This document shows positions 24,581-36,374 of a DNA stretch of 64,000 nt, piece after piece. Location: positions 26,176,001 to 26,240,000 of the forward strand of contig OX940863.1 of assembly GCA_954871525.1 (NCBI GenBank). Reading direction: 5' to 3'. Below the pieces are notes generated by a model, which saw nothing but the letters and a program-made list of their open reading frames with translations, was not told the origin of the DNA and ran no database searches. Position 1 is the stretch's first letter, and the number at the start of each line of letters is the position of its first letter. Source of the stretch: Parietaria judaica. Taxonomy: Eukaryota; Streptophyta; Magnoliopsida; Rosales; Urticaceae. Position numbers and translations under genes: made by a program.

Positions 24581-25768
24581 ATGGTGAGGTTCGCTTCCTC
24601 GCAGTCTATTTGTTTCAGATTCTTCAAATTGATTGTGTTTTTTTCAGGCGGATTTCACGGAAGAGTTTGAGCCCTTGTTCGATTACAGACGCGTTCAACC
24701 GCAAGCTTTCGTTTGCCTCGACGGTCCGTTTTCTAATTCTCGTGAAAAAGACACTTTTGATCTGAATTCGGTTCGAATGATTTTGATTTTGATTTTTGTG
24801 AGCTCGATTTAGTATTTTTCTTTTTCCTTCGATTTGAAGATTATGATCCATATTTCAGATTGTAATGCTTTGCTTTCATGGCAGATGATGAGCCCGATAT
24901 CCCTCCGGCTTCGTCTCCCAAAAGAAGAAAGGTTTCTCATTTGATTCTTTTCATTATTTTCATGCTTCGAGTTCATCGCTTTTAATCGGTATCACAATTC
25001 GTGCTGTGCGGTTATCAGGTCGAAAAAGAAGTCAAAAACGGAGAACCGGTTTGTTTACTTGACGAAGAAGAAAAGGAGAACGAGGACTGGCTTCCTTCTC
25101 CGCCCAAAGTTGCTCACAATGCTAGAGCTCTGTCTGAAAATTCGACCATCAAGGCATTAAGGTATACACCAACGTTCGTTATTTAGCTACCGATATTTTG
25201 TTCTGTTATGGACGCAACGTGTTTTCCGAGCAATGTGGATTGTTCTGATGAACAATTGACGTATATTATTCGTTTATGTCGGTTTAGGTTAAAGAAACAG
25301 GAGTTACTGTCATTTGCCAAGTCTGCGGAAGATACACTGCGTGACATGGAGGAATCTGCGAAAAAGGAACACGGGAAATCGTTGCAGTTTTCTGATGAGG
25401 CCGCTGCAGATGAACCGTCAAAACCTCGCATACAAAGAGCGAAGATGGTAATTTCTATTCAGGCGAAGGACGGGCTAAATCATTTCCGCATATACATGGT
25501 GCGTGTGCTTTCAGCTGTGATCGTAATATCTCTGTTCTGCTTTTGTTTAGAAGATAAAAGAAAACGATAAGTAAGACTATGTATCTCTCTTCTCATATAG
25601 GATGACAAGTTTGAACGGCTATTTAAGTTGTATGCCGAGAAAGCGAAGCTCGAGCTTCGGAACTTGGTGTTTGTCTTCGATGGAGAAAAATTAAGCGCCG
25701 AAGCAACTCCCGAGTCTCTTGGAATGGAAGATCATGACATTGTAGAAGTGCATGCTAAGTCCAGTTGA
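24581..25768 (+). CDS. Rad60/SUMO-like domain protein (6 exons, 215 aa)
   Basis: Exons are 24581-24583 (ATG only), 24648-24723, 24885-24931, 25019-25161, 25288-25498 and 25601-25768. All introns are GT..AG and the frame is continuous to TGA. The N-terminus MADFTEEFEPLFDY is acidic. A basic nuclear-localisation-like KRRK sits at residues 39-42. The middle is charged and probably helical (about 91-130). Residues about 143-213 form a ubiquitin fold of the Rad60-SLD/SUMO-like type, with the conserved pattern FVFDGEKL then TPESLGMEDHDIVEVHA. It lacks a C-terminal di-glycine, ending AKSS, so it is not a conjugatable SUMO. Relatives of this type (NFATC2IP/Rad60-like) act in SUMO-linked genome maintenance; the plant role is inferred only. 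The closest match I recall is an uncharacterised Arabidopsis ubiquitin-like protein. Confidence 0.92.
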
Positions 25769-26078
25769 CCAGGTCATTTACTACTCTTCCCTTTCATCGA
25801 AACGAAGGAGAAGTTTTGAATCCCCTTTTCGTTACCGAGCAAAACTTTCAATTACTGGTTATTCACTGGTTTCTTTTCGGGTTTTGTCGTTGAAAGCAGG
25901 GTTCGATGGTTTCTTGGGGCATCAGAATGTTTCAATATTTAGTGGAAACTGGCTCATCCTCTCCTCTGTGACTCTACATAAATGTATTATACCAGACTAC
26001 AGAGTTCTGTTTGGAAAGAGAATGATTGTTTGCCCTTTCGAAACTAGTATTGGCTTAAATAATATTTGCTTTTCTTAT

Positions 26079-26420
26079 TTTCGAGATTGAATTTGATTGA
26101 CATAAATGTATATGTGGTGAAGTTCCACTCATTAAAAGCTCTATATGAAAAGCTTATAAAAATAAATATAATTAAATAAAAACTCAAATTTTGACTTGGT
26201 TTGGTAAGCACTTTGTTTCCTTTGTGCTTGGCTTTGGAACCTTTTCCTAATTGGAAAGAATATAGAGTGAAAAGATTCTCACTAGAGATGTGAAAAGGGA
26301 CAAAATGGTAAAAGTTGAATCATGGAAGAGAATTTTGTGGTTTTAGGGGATATCGAGTACAAAAGAGACTCGTCTAGGGAAATATAGTAAAGATTGGGAG
26401 GTAGACAAATGAATGATAAA
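26079..26420. repeat. Duplicate block just 3' of the SUMO-like gene
   Basis: This is the shorter partner of 22489-23055, in the same orientation. It begins about 310 bp after the stop codon, so it may include or adjoin the transcript end. Confidence 0.85.
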
Positions 26421-26812
26421 AAAACTTTGAGAAATTCATCCTTTTTCTAAAGATGTTAAGTGATTAAAACGTATATTTTTGCTGTGAACAGTATAGAAGA
26501 CATATTTATCAAGTGAGTGGTCACTTTAAGCTTTGGTCCCTTTTTATACAATGTAGTAAAAAGAAAAAAAAAACGTCAAAAAAGGAAAATATTCAAAGTT
26601 CAATGTGACACATATTATACCTATTATTAATATTTCATTTTCCCCTTTAGTTTCAAGCTTTTTTAATAATCATCATATCATTAAATTTAGGGATTATACA
26701 GGCTACTCTATGTCTTATTGTTCTTTATTTATACAGTTTTTTTTTTTGTTGCAAAACAGTGGTTTTTATGTAATTTTGTACAACTTTTTTTTTGGTGGCT
26801 GATTAACAGTTT

Positions 26813-26817
26813 TAGAG
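26813..26817. repeat. 5 bp target-site duplication of solo LTR
   Basis: TAGAG here is repeated exactly at 28817-28821. Confidence 0.9.
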
Positions 26818-28816
26818 TGTTGACGTGGTTTCGCACACCAACAGTCACGTGAATTGTGAATGGGATTTCGATTTGAGGATGCTAAGAATTTTGTGGATGC
26901 TGACCTCCGCGTTGTCAATACTTTCGACCATGGTTTTAAACTTTTAAATATCGATATCGATATCGTTTCGCACTCTCTATTTTACGGATATATCGGTTGC
27001 CGACGGGCATGCCGATGGATAAATCCGAAGAAAAAGATATATCGCTTGCCGATAATATCGCATTATTTCACGGATATATCGTTTGCTGATCGAAATATCG
27101 ACGGATATTTCGGAAAATAGTATAAGTATTTCAATCATATATTTATATATATGATAGATAGTTTCTAAATTACCTATTTAATAAATAAAACACATTCATA
27201 AATCATAATATTATGAAAATACATAATATACACAAAGTCACAAACATAGAATATAACATAATGTCAAGTGTCAACATAACATAGAACAATAAAGTAGGCA
27301 TCATAATAAAGTCTTAAAGTACGAAATACAAACATAACTTCAAACATAGAGTACGAACTAGAAATATGAACATAATAGTCCGAAACCGCAACAAATGATA
27401 ATCATCAAGTTTAACATACAAGTTGAAAATTTAACAAACCCTAAACATAAAACGTAAATCTCTAGCATACCTTGCGATTTTCCCCTAAAAATATTTCACA
27501 AACCCTAAAAATACTAATTTCCCTCAAATCAGCAAGCAAATTCGCAAATAGGCAAAATAACATGAAATAAGTTGAATTTCCATAGACATACCTTGCGATC
27601 TTCACCAAAAACATGCGAAATATGGGAAGATTTTGTGCTCCAGTTCGCGAAATTCGACGGAGAAGAGAGATAAGCCGATAACTAGTCGCGAAATAAGAGA
27701 AAGGAGGAAAGGGTTTTGAAGCTAGTTTTTTTTTTTTTTTGGAAAATCGAGCACTTTATCGACGTTTGTAGGCTTAAACGAAAAAGACATTTTTTCTGAA
27801 AATCAAACGACATATCCCGATAAATCTGAAAACGACAGCGATTTATTTGGAATATCGTACCGCATATTACATTTTAGCGGCATGTCGTGGATATATCGAC
27901 AATATGCCCCGATATTTAAAACCATGCTTTCGACAATAACAAAAAGATAAAAAATAAGACAAAACACAAAATGTTTTTTAGAGAGGTTCGTCCCAATGCG
28001 GTGGTTGACTACGTCCTCTGTAAGTTTATTGCTTTGAAAGGGGGATCAACTAGAACCACAAGCTAATTCCGAGTTGATCGAAAATAAAAGAAAAACACTC
28101 TGAAATTACAAATCTCACAGACTCTTTTCTCTCGATGTAAATACTTGCGTGCGTGTGATAGGGTTGTCTTCTCGCTTTTATAGGCTTCTGATTTCTGCCC
28201 GTTGGAAGTGTACGTTGGTGATGACTTTGAGTTCGTAGCTTGACTTGCTATCTAGCTAACACGTGGGCCACGTTCTGAGAGAATTGCGCTGTGGTGGACT
28301 TTGATTTGACGTCATGGGGATTTGAATTTGGATCGTGGCGATCTTCCTGGTCGGGATCTAAAGGTTTGAATCGAGGTTGTTGACTTGGTCTGCTCGTGCT
28401 TGGATACTTCATCTGCTTTTGCTCGGATCCCTTTATGGCAATCTCTGCCCGGGACGAACTTCGGGTTATTCAGGTCGTTGGCTTGATTAGTACTTGGATT
28501 TTAGCCAAGTGTTGGTTTTTTTCTTGAGTTGGTGTTACTATTGAGCTCTGCTCAGGATTTTACCATTTGGAAGCTCTCAGTCCTCTTCTCTATTGAGCAA
28601 TCTCTACTCGAGATGGGCTTCTGCCCTTTGAGCCTTTTGACTATGTTCTGGCCTCAACACAATTAAGTGTTTACTGGGCCTCTGGGCTATGTATCTCACA
28701 AGCCCAAATGTATGAATATTCAATTATATTCATAACTTTGGTCTTAATTTATATGAACTACAAATTTAATTAATGACCTCATAATTCCGATTAAGGAACG
28801 AATTTGCACATCAACA
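26818..28816 (+). mobile_element. Solo LTR (copy 1), split by a hAT MITE
   Basis: The element begins TGTTGACGTGG and ends CACATCAACA, the usual TG..CA inverted ends of an LTR. It is flanked by the 5 bp duplication TAGAG on both sides. Subtracting the nested 998 bp MITE and its duplicated 8 bp leaves an LTR of about 993 bp. A TTTATAGGCTTCTGATTTC segment near 28176 looks like the LTR TATA/start region and is conserved in the two other copies. No internal gag-pol sequence lies beside it, so it is a solo LTR left by recombination between two LTRs. Confidence 0.9.
26929..27926. mobile_element. hAT-type MITE nested in solo LTR
   Basis: Terminal inverted repeats are CATGGTTTTAAA and TTTAAAACCATG, a perfect 12 bp. 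The flanking 8 bp duplication is CTTTCGAC (26921-26928 and 27927-27934). The subterminal regions are dense in ATATCG and CGATAT strings. The interior has no transposase. The interrupted LTR reads through cleanly when the element is ignored, confirming the boundaries. Confidence 0.93.
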
Positions 28817-28821
28817 TAGAG

Positions 28822-30113
28822 TATATTGATTTTTTTTTTTGGTATGATTGAGGCTTTATCAACGATTATAAAATTGGGATTAAATTTAAACCACCGATGA
28901 TTTAGCAAAGTTAAAATACATGTCTGTCTTTCCGTGAAGAATTTTTAGCTCACTCGCCGCAAGGAGGAAGCACATACCAACATGCAAAAGACCTGTTGCA
29001 AACTGGATACGTCACCACGGGAAAAACAATTTGTACGATAGTTTTTTCTCCGTCGCGCGTAGTTGACACGACGGGTACAAAACCGTCATGTGAACTTAAA
29101 ACACATTCTCGCCATCTAAATGTATAGGATGAGTGTTAGTTAATGAGAAATTCTCATAGTACTACAAAATACAAATGTTGCGTGAATATTCAAAAACCCT
29201 GCCAATAAATAAAGTTAAGAAAAACGACATTAAAAACTACCAAATTCGGTTAAACGTCATCACGAAAAACCTCAAGTTTGTAAATATAAAGAAGATTAGA
29301 TTAAATGATGTGCGAATCACAAGTGTCTTATACATAAGCTTGCTTGACCAACGTAAGAAACGACACAAATCACAACAGAAACGACTCTTTGACTTCTTTA
29401 TCTAACATTTTTAATAAAAAATATTATGGGCCTTAAAGGGCTCAAATGACTCATCTATTTTATGGCCCAGTAGTTTTGGTTTGCTTTAACCGGAAAATAT
29501 TATTATAGAACTGGTATTTTAACCTTTTTTTTTTAATTGAATTGGAGTCTGCAAATTAGTAAATCAACTCATAGCAAAACAAAAATTTTGAGCAACGGTT
29601 GATGATGAATTGCTTCCGATAAACGCCGATTAGCAAATACTTAACGACTACTCGACCGAGAAACCCAAATTTTTAGAACCTCTCCCTCCCCCCAAATGTA
29701 AATGGAAAAAGAATCTTTACCATTTTATTTTGTGCAATTGCAAGTTTAACTAATATTTAGAAGAAAAAAAATGTAGTTGAAAACGACACGAATTACGTAG
29801 TTATTATTGACATAGTCGTCCTATGTTTTAATAGTATTATCCTCCATTAAAATTGTCAAAATGTTACATTCTTTTCCACCTCTTTCTAGAAAACGCTTTG
29901 TGTATTTCATTGTAGTGTATTAAATTAAACCATGTCACCATAAATAGTCAAAACAAACTTTAGAAAACCTTTCAAACTTCTACATAGAAAACCTCAAAGC
30001 AATATACTTTTTTTTTTTACTTTACCAAAAGAAAATAGCTCGCAATAAAATATTAGTTGACCAAATAAAAGGCATATACACATTTAAACTATTAAATTTA
30101 ACCAATAAGATAA

Positions 30114-30145
<32 letters not shown>

Positions 30146-30412
30146 GGTATAATTTTACGTAGCATATATGATATATCAAACTATATGCATCAAATAAAGG
30201 GATTAAAAACTTATATGTATGTGCTAATTATGTTAATAAAGATTGACACGCTAATATTCTATAAAATTTATTTTGTATTTCGGTATTGGTTCTTGATGGT
30301 TATAACTCATATGTTTATCTATAGTGACGATTATTAATTTAAATTACACACTCGAATGTAAGGAACTCATTTATAATATGCTTATGAATTATGATATATC
30401 ATTATTTTAAGG
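28822..30412. other. Intergenic DNA, no gene recognised
   Basis: No protein domain or RNA gene was seen. A somewhat GC-richer patch at 28930-29070 has no readable product. A TTA trinucleotide run occupies about 30114-30143. Confidence 0.45.
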
Positions 30413-30767
30413 AATAATCGCGGCAAAAGTACTTGAGCTTTGACCAACTGAGGTGACGCAAAAGTAAAAGTGAAAAAGTAACCAATGTCAACAAATATGT
30501 GGCGACGCGTTTTTCGTCCAATCATTTTGACAGACGTTGGTTCTATCATACCTAATATATTTCTATTAAATCATACCTAACATATACCTAGGTGTTCATC
30601 CAGCTATCTAGCATATTCTCTAATTTGAATTTGAGGAAAAAAATAGAACGGAAAAGTGTGTCGCCTCATATTTGTTGATTTTGAATACTCTATTTTTTTT
30701 TTTAATTTCAGTTTAAACCCTTGCCACTTCAGTTAATCAAAGTTAAAGTACTTTTATCGCTATTATT
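30413..30767. mobile_element. MITE with 43 bp inverted ends
   Basis: AATAATCGCGGCAAAAGTAC at the left and, inverted, AATAATAGCGATAAAAGTAC at the right start arms that continue through CTTTGA..AACTGA.GTG, about 33 of 43 matching. Further in, CAACAAATATG.GGCGAC also recurs inverted. No coding content. The target duplication is not clear. Confidence 0.75.
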
Positions 30768-30986
30768 CTTTACATTAATAATAAAACGTTAACCCCAAAT
30801 GACGCTGATTATATCACTCAAATTAGTTACAAATCAAGATTATGGTGCGTAATGTTATCTTCTATTCTCGGGCTTTAAAGAGTATTGATATAACTAAAAC
30901 ATGAGATCGTGAAGGAGAATTGCTTGGTGTGGACTGTGGAACATGTGCATGGGAAAAGCAATGCAGCGCCACCAAAAATAGAACAT

Positions 30987-31110
30987 AAAGATCTTATTTG
31001 ATATTAGCGACAAATCAAACGACGGCTTTTGAAAACCCTAGGAAAGCTAAACAAATCAAACGACGGCTTTTGAGGGACCAAAAAGATCTTATTTGATATT
31101 AGCGACAAAT
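30987..31110. repeat. Interleaved duplicated segments
   Basis: AAGATCTTATTTGATATTAG plus CGACAAAT occurs near 30988 and 31082. Between them CAAATCAAACGACGGCTTTT occurs twice in tandem (about 31012 and 31050). Confidence 0.8.
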
Positions 31111-33301
31111 TATAATCATCATAGGACATATATTCTGATACACCCTTCATTTTCTAAATTTCTCTTACATAATGGATTCATATTTATGCATAAGTATATC
31201 CCTAACTACATATATATATATATATATTTTTTTTGGAAATGTACTACGTAGGATTTACGAAGAAACTAAAAAACCGAAACTGCGAACTAAAGAGTCAAAC
31301 TTTGTTATCGGAGATCCTAGAAAAAAAATATTAAGACACAGTCCAAGTCCACAAAACGACGTATTGGATCAAATAAGATCATAAAGTAATTTTAATAGAA
31401 TATCTTATTTTAATATTTTGCCTAGATTGTTAAATTTATTTATGAAATTGACGAATATATGATTTTACATTGTGCTACATCATCAAACTTTTATTAGGAA
31501 TTAACTAACTATATTTCTATAAAAATATATTACCTGCATATTACAAGTGAAAAACTTATAAGTCTTATAAACGAAGATAAAAAGTTTAAATGACATATTT
31601 TAGACAAATATTGAGTACAAAAAAAGTCCAATGACAAAGACCGAATTTCGCTCCATACAAGTTCAGTACATACTGCTCTATGCCTAAAAATATGATTTTT
31701 GAATTTCAACTAAAAAAATTGAATAATTAAGTCATTTTCGGAGAAAAATAAAAAACCGAAGACCTCCAACAACATGAATCGAATGTATTATATTATTCAT
31801 TTGCAAGGAGGAGTTTCTTGGCGTTATTATTAAGATTTAGATTCATATTTTAGAGAGTAACTTTCGATTATGAGTTTATTAGAAAAATCTGAATTATAAA
31901 TATGTCAACATCCTAATTCTAGAAGAGTTGATAAGAACAAACCAATTTAATTCTTGCCGACCCACTATGAGATAGTTTGGTGACATTTAAGCAAAGTCAA
32001 ATAGCTAAATAGACAAATACATCTTCAAATATACACCAAAGATCTTTTTCTTCCCTAGAAAAAGATCTCATTTCTTCTTCCAATCATGCATGTAACCTCA
32101 ACAACTATATTTTTCTTATCTTCTTATCATTAAGAAAAAGAAAGAAAAAATAAAATAAAAAAAATGGAATCATGGTTTGCATGAGGGCAAAACCGAGAAG
32201 TACGAATTATATAAGAGATTGCCATAGGTAAACTTGATAATTTATTTCCCAAATCATAGAATATTTGAAAATTATTTCAGTTTTCTTTTTTTTCTTTGAA
32301 AAATTATTCTTTATTATTTCTTTTGGACAACTTTACCCCTCATTTAATTAACGTGTCTAAAACCTAGTATCAAACTGCCCTAAACTGTCTTAATTTGAGA
32401 GTAAATGTTTCTAAAAAGCATTGGGGAGCAATTTTCAAAGAAAAAAAAATTAGAATATTTCTTCAAATGGTTTGTGATCATTTGGGGAATAAATTATCAA
32501 ATTTCCCACACCATATTTGTCTTTTGGTGCAAATAATTAAGAAAAAGAAATTCTTATATAGGAAACAGTAGCTTTGATATGATTTCTAAATATTATGAAT
32601 TTAGTGTCTTACAAAAACAAAAAGGTGTCATACTAATTATTTAGCTTTTAACTAACACTTACAAATTAGTTTAAGAAAAGTGTACGAGCTGACTGATTTT
32701 ATTAGTCAGACATAATTCATATGCATATATATTAAGAAATCGATTTTCACATGTGAACTATCTTTCAAGCAATGTGTAAGTATCAATTTTTATAAGATGT
32801 CTAGCTTGATTATTTTTTAATAAGCTATAATAATTTCACGTTCCCTAAGAAGTTATAATGTCTTGATCAACGAAATTTAAATAATACTATGAATTTTTAA
32901 AATTACTAATATAATAACGAACAAGTTTGAAGTAGGATTTGCAAACGAAAAGAAGTGTCCTAGAAAGAATATTTTTTGAAAATTGTAAGAAAATATATTC
33001 AACAAGCACTTGATTAAAAAAATTCAGTAAAAATTCTTACCGATTCTCATAGGATTCCAGATTTTCATTTGGGATACTCAGTATATATAACATACAATAA
33101 TAATAATATATGGTAAAAATGAAATTTAGTTTCCATATTATTAAATTCTATAAAAATTCTGGACCAAAATCCGAATCTGATTGACTAATTAATCTGGACC
33201 GTCGAGTTTCTTTAGGACGTATAAATATAGTTAAATAATTTTATATAATATATATATTGAAAATCCAAAATTTTAAAGTTAAGAAACGGGGTTAGCTTCT
33301 T

Positions 33302-33403
33302 ACTGAATAGTGTCCAAATAATTATAAAGTTTTGGACGAAAATTGACCCTAACTGAATAGTGTCCAAATAATTATAAGGTTTTGGACGAAAATTGACTCT
33401 ATT
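33302..33403. repeat. 51 bp tandem duplication
   Basis: Two nearly identical adjacent units start ACTGAATAGTGTCCAAATAA and run through TTTTGGACGAAAATTGAC. They differ at one or two bases. Confidence 0.9.
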
Positions 33404-34329
33404 AATTTCCTATTTAATTTCAAACAAGTGAAAATCGTCTTAGAATCAGTACAATCAATGTTCATAATATTCTTACATTCATTTTGTTTTTCGCATATTA
33501 TGTACTTCGTGTCGTATTTTATTTACATTCATTACTCAAATGTTTCTCGAAAACCGACATGTCAATTATTTTTACCTTTCGAATAAAACCACTAATTATT
33601 ACGTACCCTTTTGAATGAATTGTCTTCATTTATTAAAACAATATGATTCACACTTATAAATATATACATGCATTGTATTGAAGAGTCCATAAACGATATA
33701 GTATTGATAAATAAGAAATCTATAACTTTATTAGTCGGTGCACATGCTCTTGTGCATGAACTTTGTTTGTCCTTTATAGCACTAAAATAGACTCTCATAG
33801 TTGCAGTTTAAATTTTCATTGTGGCTACAACTCGGGTCTAATTTAAGAAAGTTGAAGGCAAGTAGAAGCGAAACTGGAGTTTGAATGCAAACCGCAAAAG
33901 ATATTGAAGTTATATCTATTTTTGGAGGTATAGTTATCGATGCTATATTTAGTGACATATTTGATAATGTCGTATCTCATATGACCAACTATATTAGGCA
34001 AGGTCTTGGGTTCGAATCTCACCAAGTGCTAGCAAAAATTTTCAATCCTGATGATATGGCGGATGACGTGTCAGATGAGAGAGAGAGAGAGATGATGACA
34101 TGGCCGAGTTAACAACCGTTAGTTAAATATGGACGAAAACCAGCTTTTATTACTTTTACCGCTATTAGATGGAATTAGACCCACGTCGCCCTAGCTGGTC
34201 TAAAGTTAGAGACTTATGCCGTTATTATCCCAAAGAAGATCAACATGTAAAGGAAGGAAAAAAGGTCTAGTCTGACCGATCTAGCTATTACGTCTGTAAT
34301 TATTTATTTATGTACTCGTTAAAGTTTAT

Positions 34330-35060
34330 AGTTTTGATACTAGTAATAACTTATTGTTATGTATAATTTCTATAAATATGATATATGAGAAAAAAAAATT
34401 AAATAAAAACAGTAGCGAATAAATTCGAAATACATCTTTATGTGTTCTGGGATTAACGAGCATCGGCTTGTCGCTTTGAACCAAGAAATATTCTTGATAT
34501 CCTGTAAAATAATTTTCTTTAGCGATCCTTGAGGCTTGATTCGCCTCTTTTGCGTGGTTGAGGTTCGTTAGGCGATTAGCTTCGCAAGACTTAATGGGAC
34601 GACCGTTAACATCGTAGCACTTTGAAGCCCGCCGGTAAACTGAAACTTCTTGAACGTCCGTTACCCAAAGACTTACGACATAAAACAATAGGAAGCATAG
34701 TTGAATTTGCGGAGTGAAAAAATGAGAAGCAAATTCATATCATATAGCGAGTCTCCGAAACTTTGTTTTGCAATAGTGTGTCGAATGTGGTCGAGGTCAC
34801 AATGAATTTATAGACACCGAAGGGAGACAATGAATTGATTTTCAATCAATTCCATACGGTTAATAATAAATAATAAATAACAATTAAGTCAAAGCGTAAT
34901 AAATTGAATTCAATATTTATAACGCTCATATATAGTCAATATAGTCGTTTTACGTAACGTTCGAACGTTGGATCAAATCCCGGTAATTAAAGAGAGTGCT
35001 CGTCTCGAGTGTTCAACGTTTCGACACACTTGACGCTAACTCAGTTATAATTTAACAACT
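34330..35060 (-). mobile_element. Possible LTR remnant, minus orientation
   Basis: Read on the minus strand there is a TATA box (CTATAAATTC, near 34806-34815) followed by a GC-richer transcribed-looking stretch, the layout of an LTR promoter and leader. A 120-codon open frame (34326-34688) falls in it but matches no family I recognise. No TG..CA ends or target duplication could be fixed, so this is tentative. Confidence 0.25.
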
Positions 35061-35366
35061 ATATTTTCCACCACTTATTACTAACAAAAAACTGAAGACA
35101 TAGTCAATATTGTTGAATGTGAATCCTAATCTACATAAAAACGCTTACTGAGACCCGACGCAGAGCAGTCAAAGCTGATGTTCGTTATGATGTTATATAT
35201 GTAGCAAATGTATTTTAGACTTTTCATTATCTTCGTCCTAAGTTAATTTTTGCTTATAAGCCTTGTACACGTCATTCAGTGCGATATTGTAGCGCGCGCG
35301 CAGAGAGAGATAAAGAGAGAGAGAGAGTTTGAAGGTGTAACTAAAAGAACCTTGATTGATATTATC

Positions 35367-35534
35367 ACTGGCGGAACTACTCTATAGAGTAGTGGGGATT
35401 AGAGCCCCTCCAATAATTTTTTTTATTATCACTTTTAGTACTAATTTTTTTCAAAATTATAAATTAACACCCTCAATTTACACTAACGATTTAAACCAGA
35501 CCCCTCAGAGTCTGAATCCTAGTTCCGCCTATGA
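35367..35534. mobile_element. Small hAT-like MITE (168 bp)
   Basis: ACTGGCGGAACTA at the left end recurs inverted (TAGTTCCGCC) at the right. The flanking octamers ATATTATC (35359-35366) and ATATTATA (35535-35542) match at 7 of 8 positions. GGCGGA-type termini are frequent in plant MITEs. A lone AGTGGCGGAGTCAG near 23153 may be a half-element of the same kind. Confidence 0.65.
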
Positions 35535-35544
35535 ATATTATAGT

Positions 35545-36374
35545 GGATTGATATTTACAAGTTGCAAGTGGGCGTACTTCCAATTCTAAGAAGGAATCAC
35601 TATAATTTTGGTGTCTATTTTCCGTTTCATTTGCTATTTTCATATTTTGATTTAAGAATTTAGGTTGAAATTCTTAATAAATATAAACTTTTTAAGTGTT
35701 GGACGTCTCATATGTGTACGTGTATCAAATCTCTTATTTTACTTAGATAACTATCCAAATATATATATATATATATATATGTATATAAAAGTATAGTAAA
35801 AATGGTGATTTTTAAAAACAAGTCACCGATTCCGTAATATAAATCAAAAGAAAAAAAAAATAGAAAAAAATTCTCTAATCAAGTGGACTCGCTTCACATT
35901 ACTCACAAGTTAGGTTCTTTGCACTTCCACAAACGTGTGGTCAACAATCCAAGTAAAATACTTGTAATATAATAGAATTCACGTAAATCATTTTTTCCAT
36001 TTCGATATAAATCAATAAATTAAGTTAAATTAAATGGATCAAAATCAAATTGGTCAATAATTTCAAACGGGCTTGCTTTAATAAAAATAAAAATAATAAT
36101 CTAGAGACATTGCTTTCTGAAAGCTGGGTCCATAGTCCACCTATTGGCTTAGGACCAGTCTCATTCCAGATGTGGAAATGTGTTCTCCGTTCTCACGTGT
36201 GTGCAACTACTGACACGCACGTGCGACCTCGTTGAACACTCCAACACCAAGTAAAGAGTGAAAAAAATGTAAATCAAATATTTAAAGGATAATTATGGTA
36301 AAAGTACTCAAGTTATAATCAATTACGGAGAACCGTAGTCAAGTTCAGAGCTAAGTATCCAAATAAAATAAAAG
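35545..36374. other. AT-rich intergenic DNA
   Basis: No gene was seen. A TA run lies at about 35760-35780. GGTAAAAGTACTCAAGTT at about 36297 looks like the left end of a MITE whose right end I could not find; the adjacent palindrome may have disrupted it. Confidence 0.4.

Larger units (their letters stand above)
30770..34325. other. Intergenic DNA with small duplications
   Basis: No gene is supported. Noted: an interleaved duplication at 30987-31110, a 51 bp tandem duplication at 33302-33403 (ACTGAATAGTGTCCAAATAA twice), and a B-box-like GGGTTCGAATC near 34008 that may mark a decayed tRNA-derived SINE. Confidence 0.5.

Noticed and set aside
33885..34112. Open frame spanning a B-box-like GGGTTCGAATC
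   Set aside because: The frame has no domain, and the B box lacks a convincing A box at the right distance, so neither a gene nor a tRNA is claimed.
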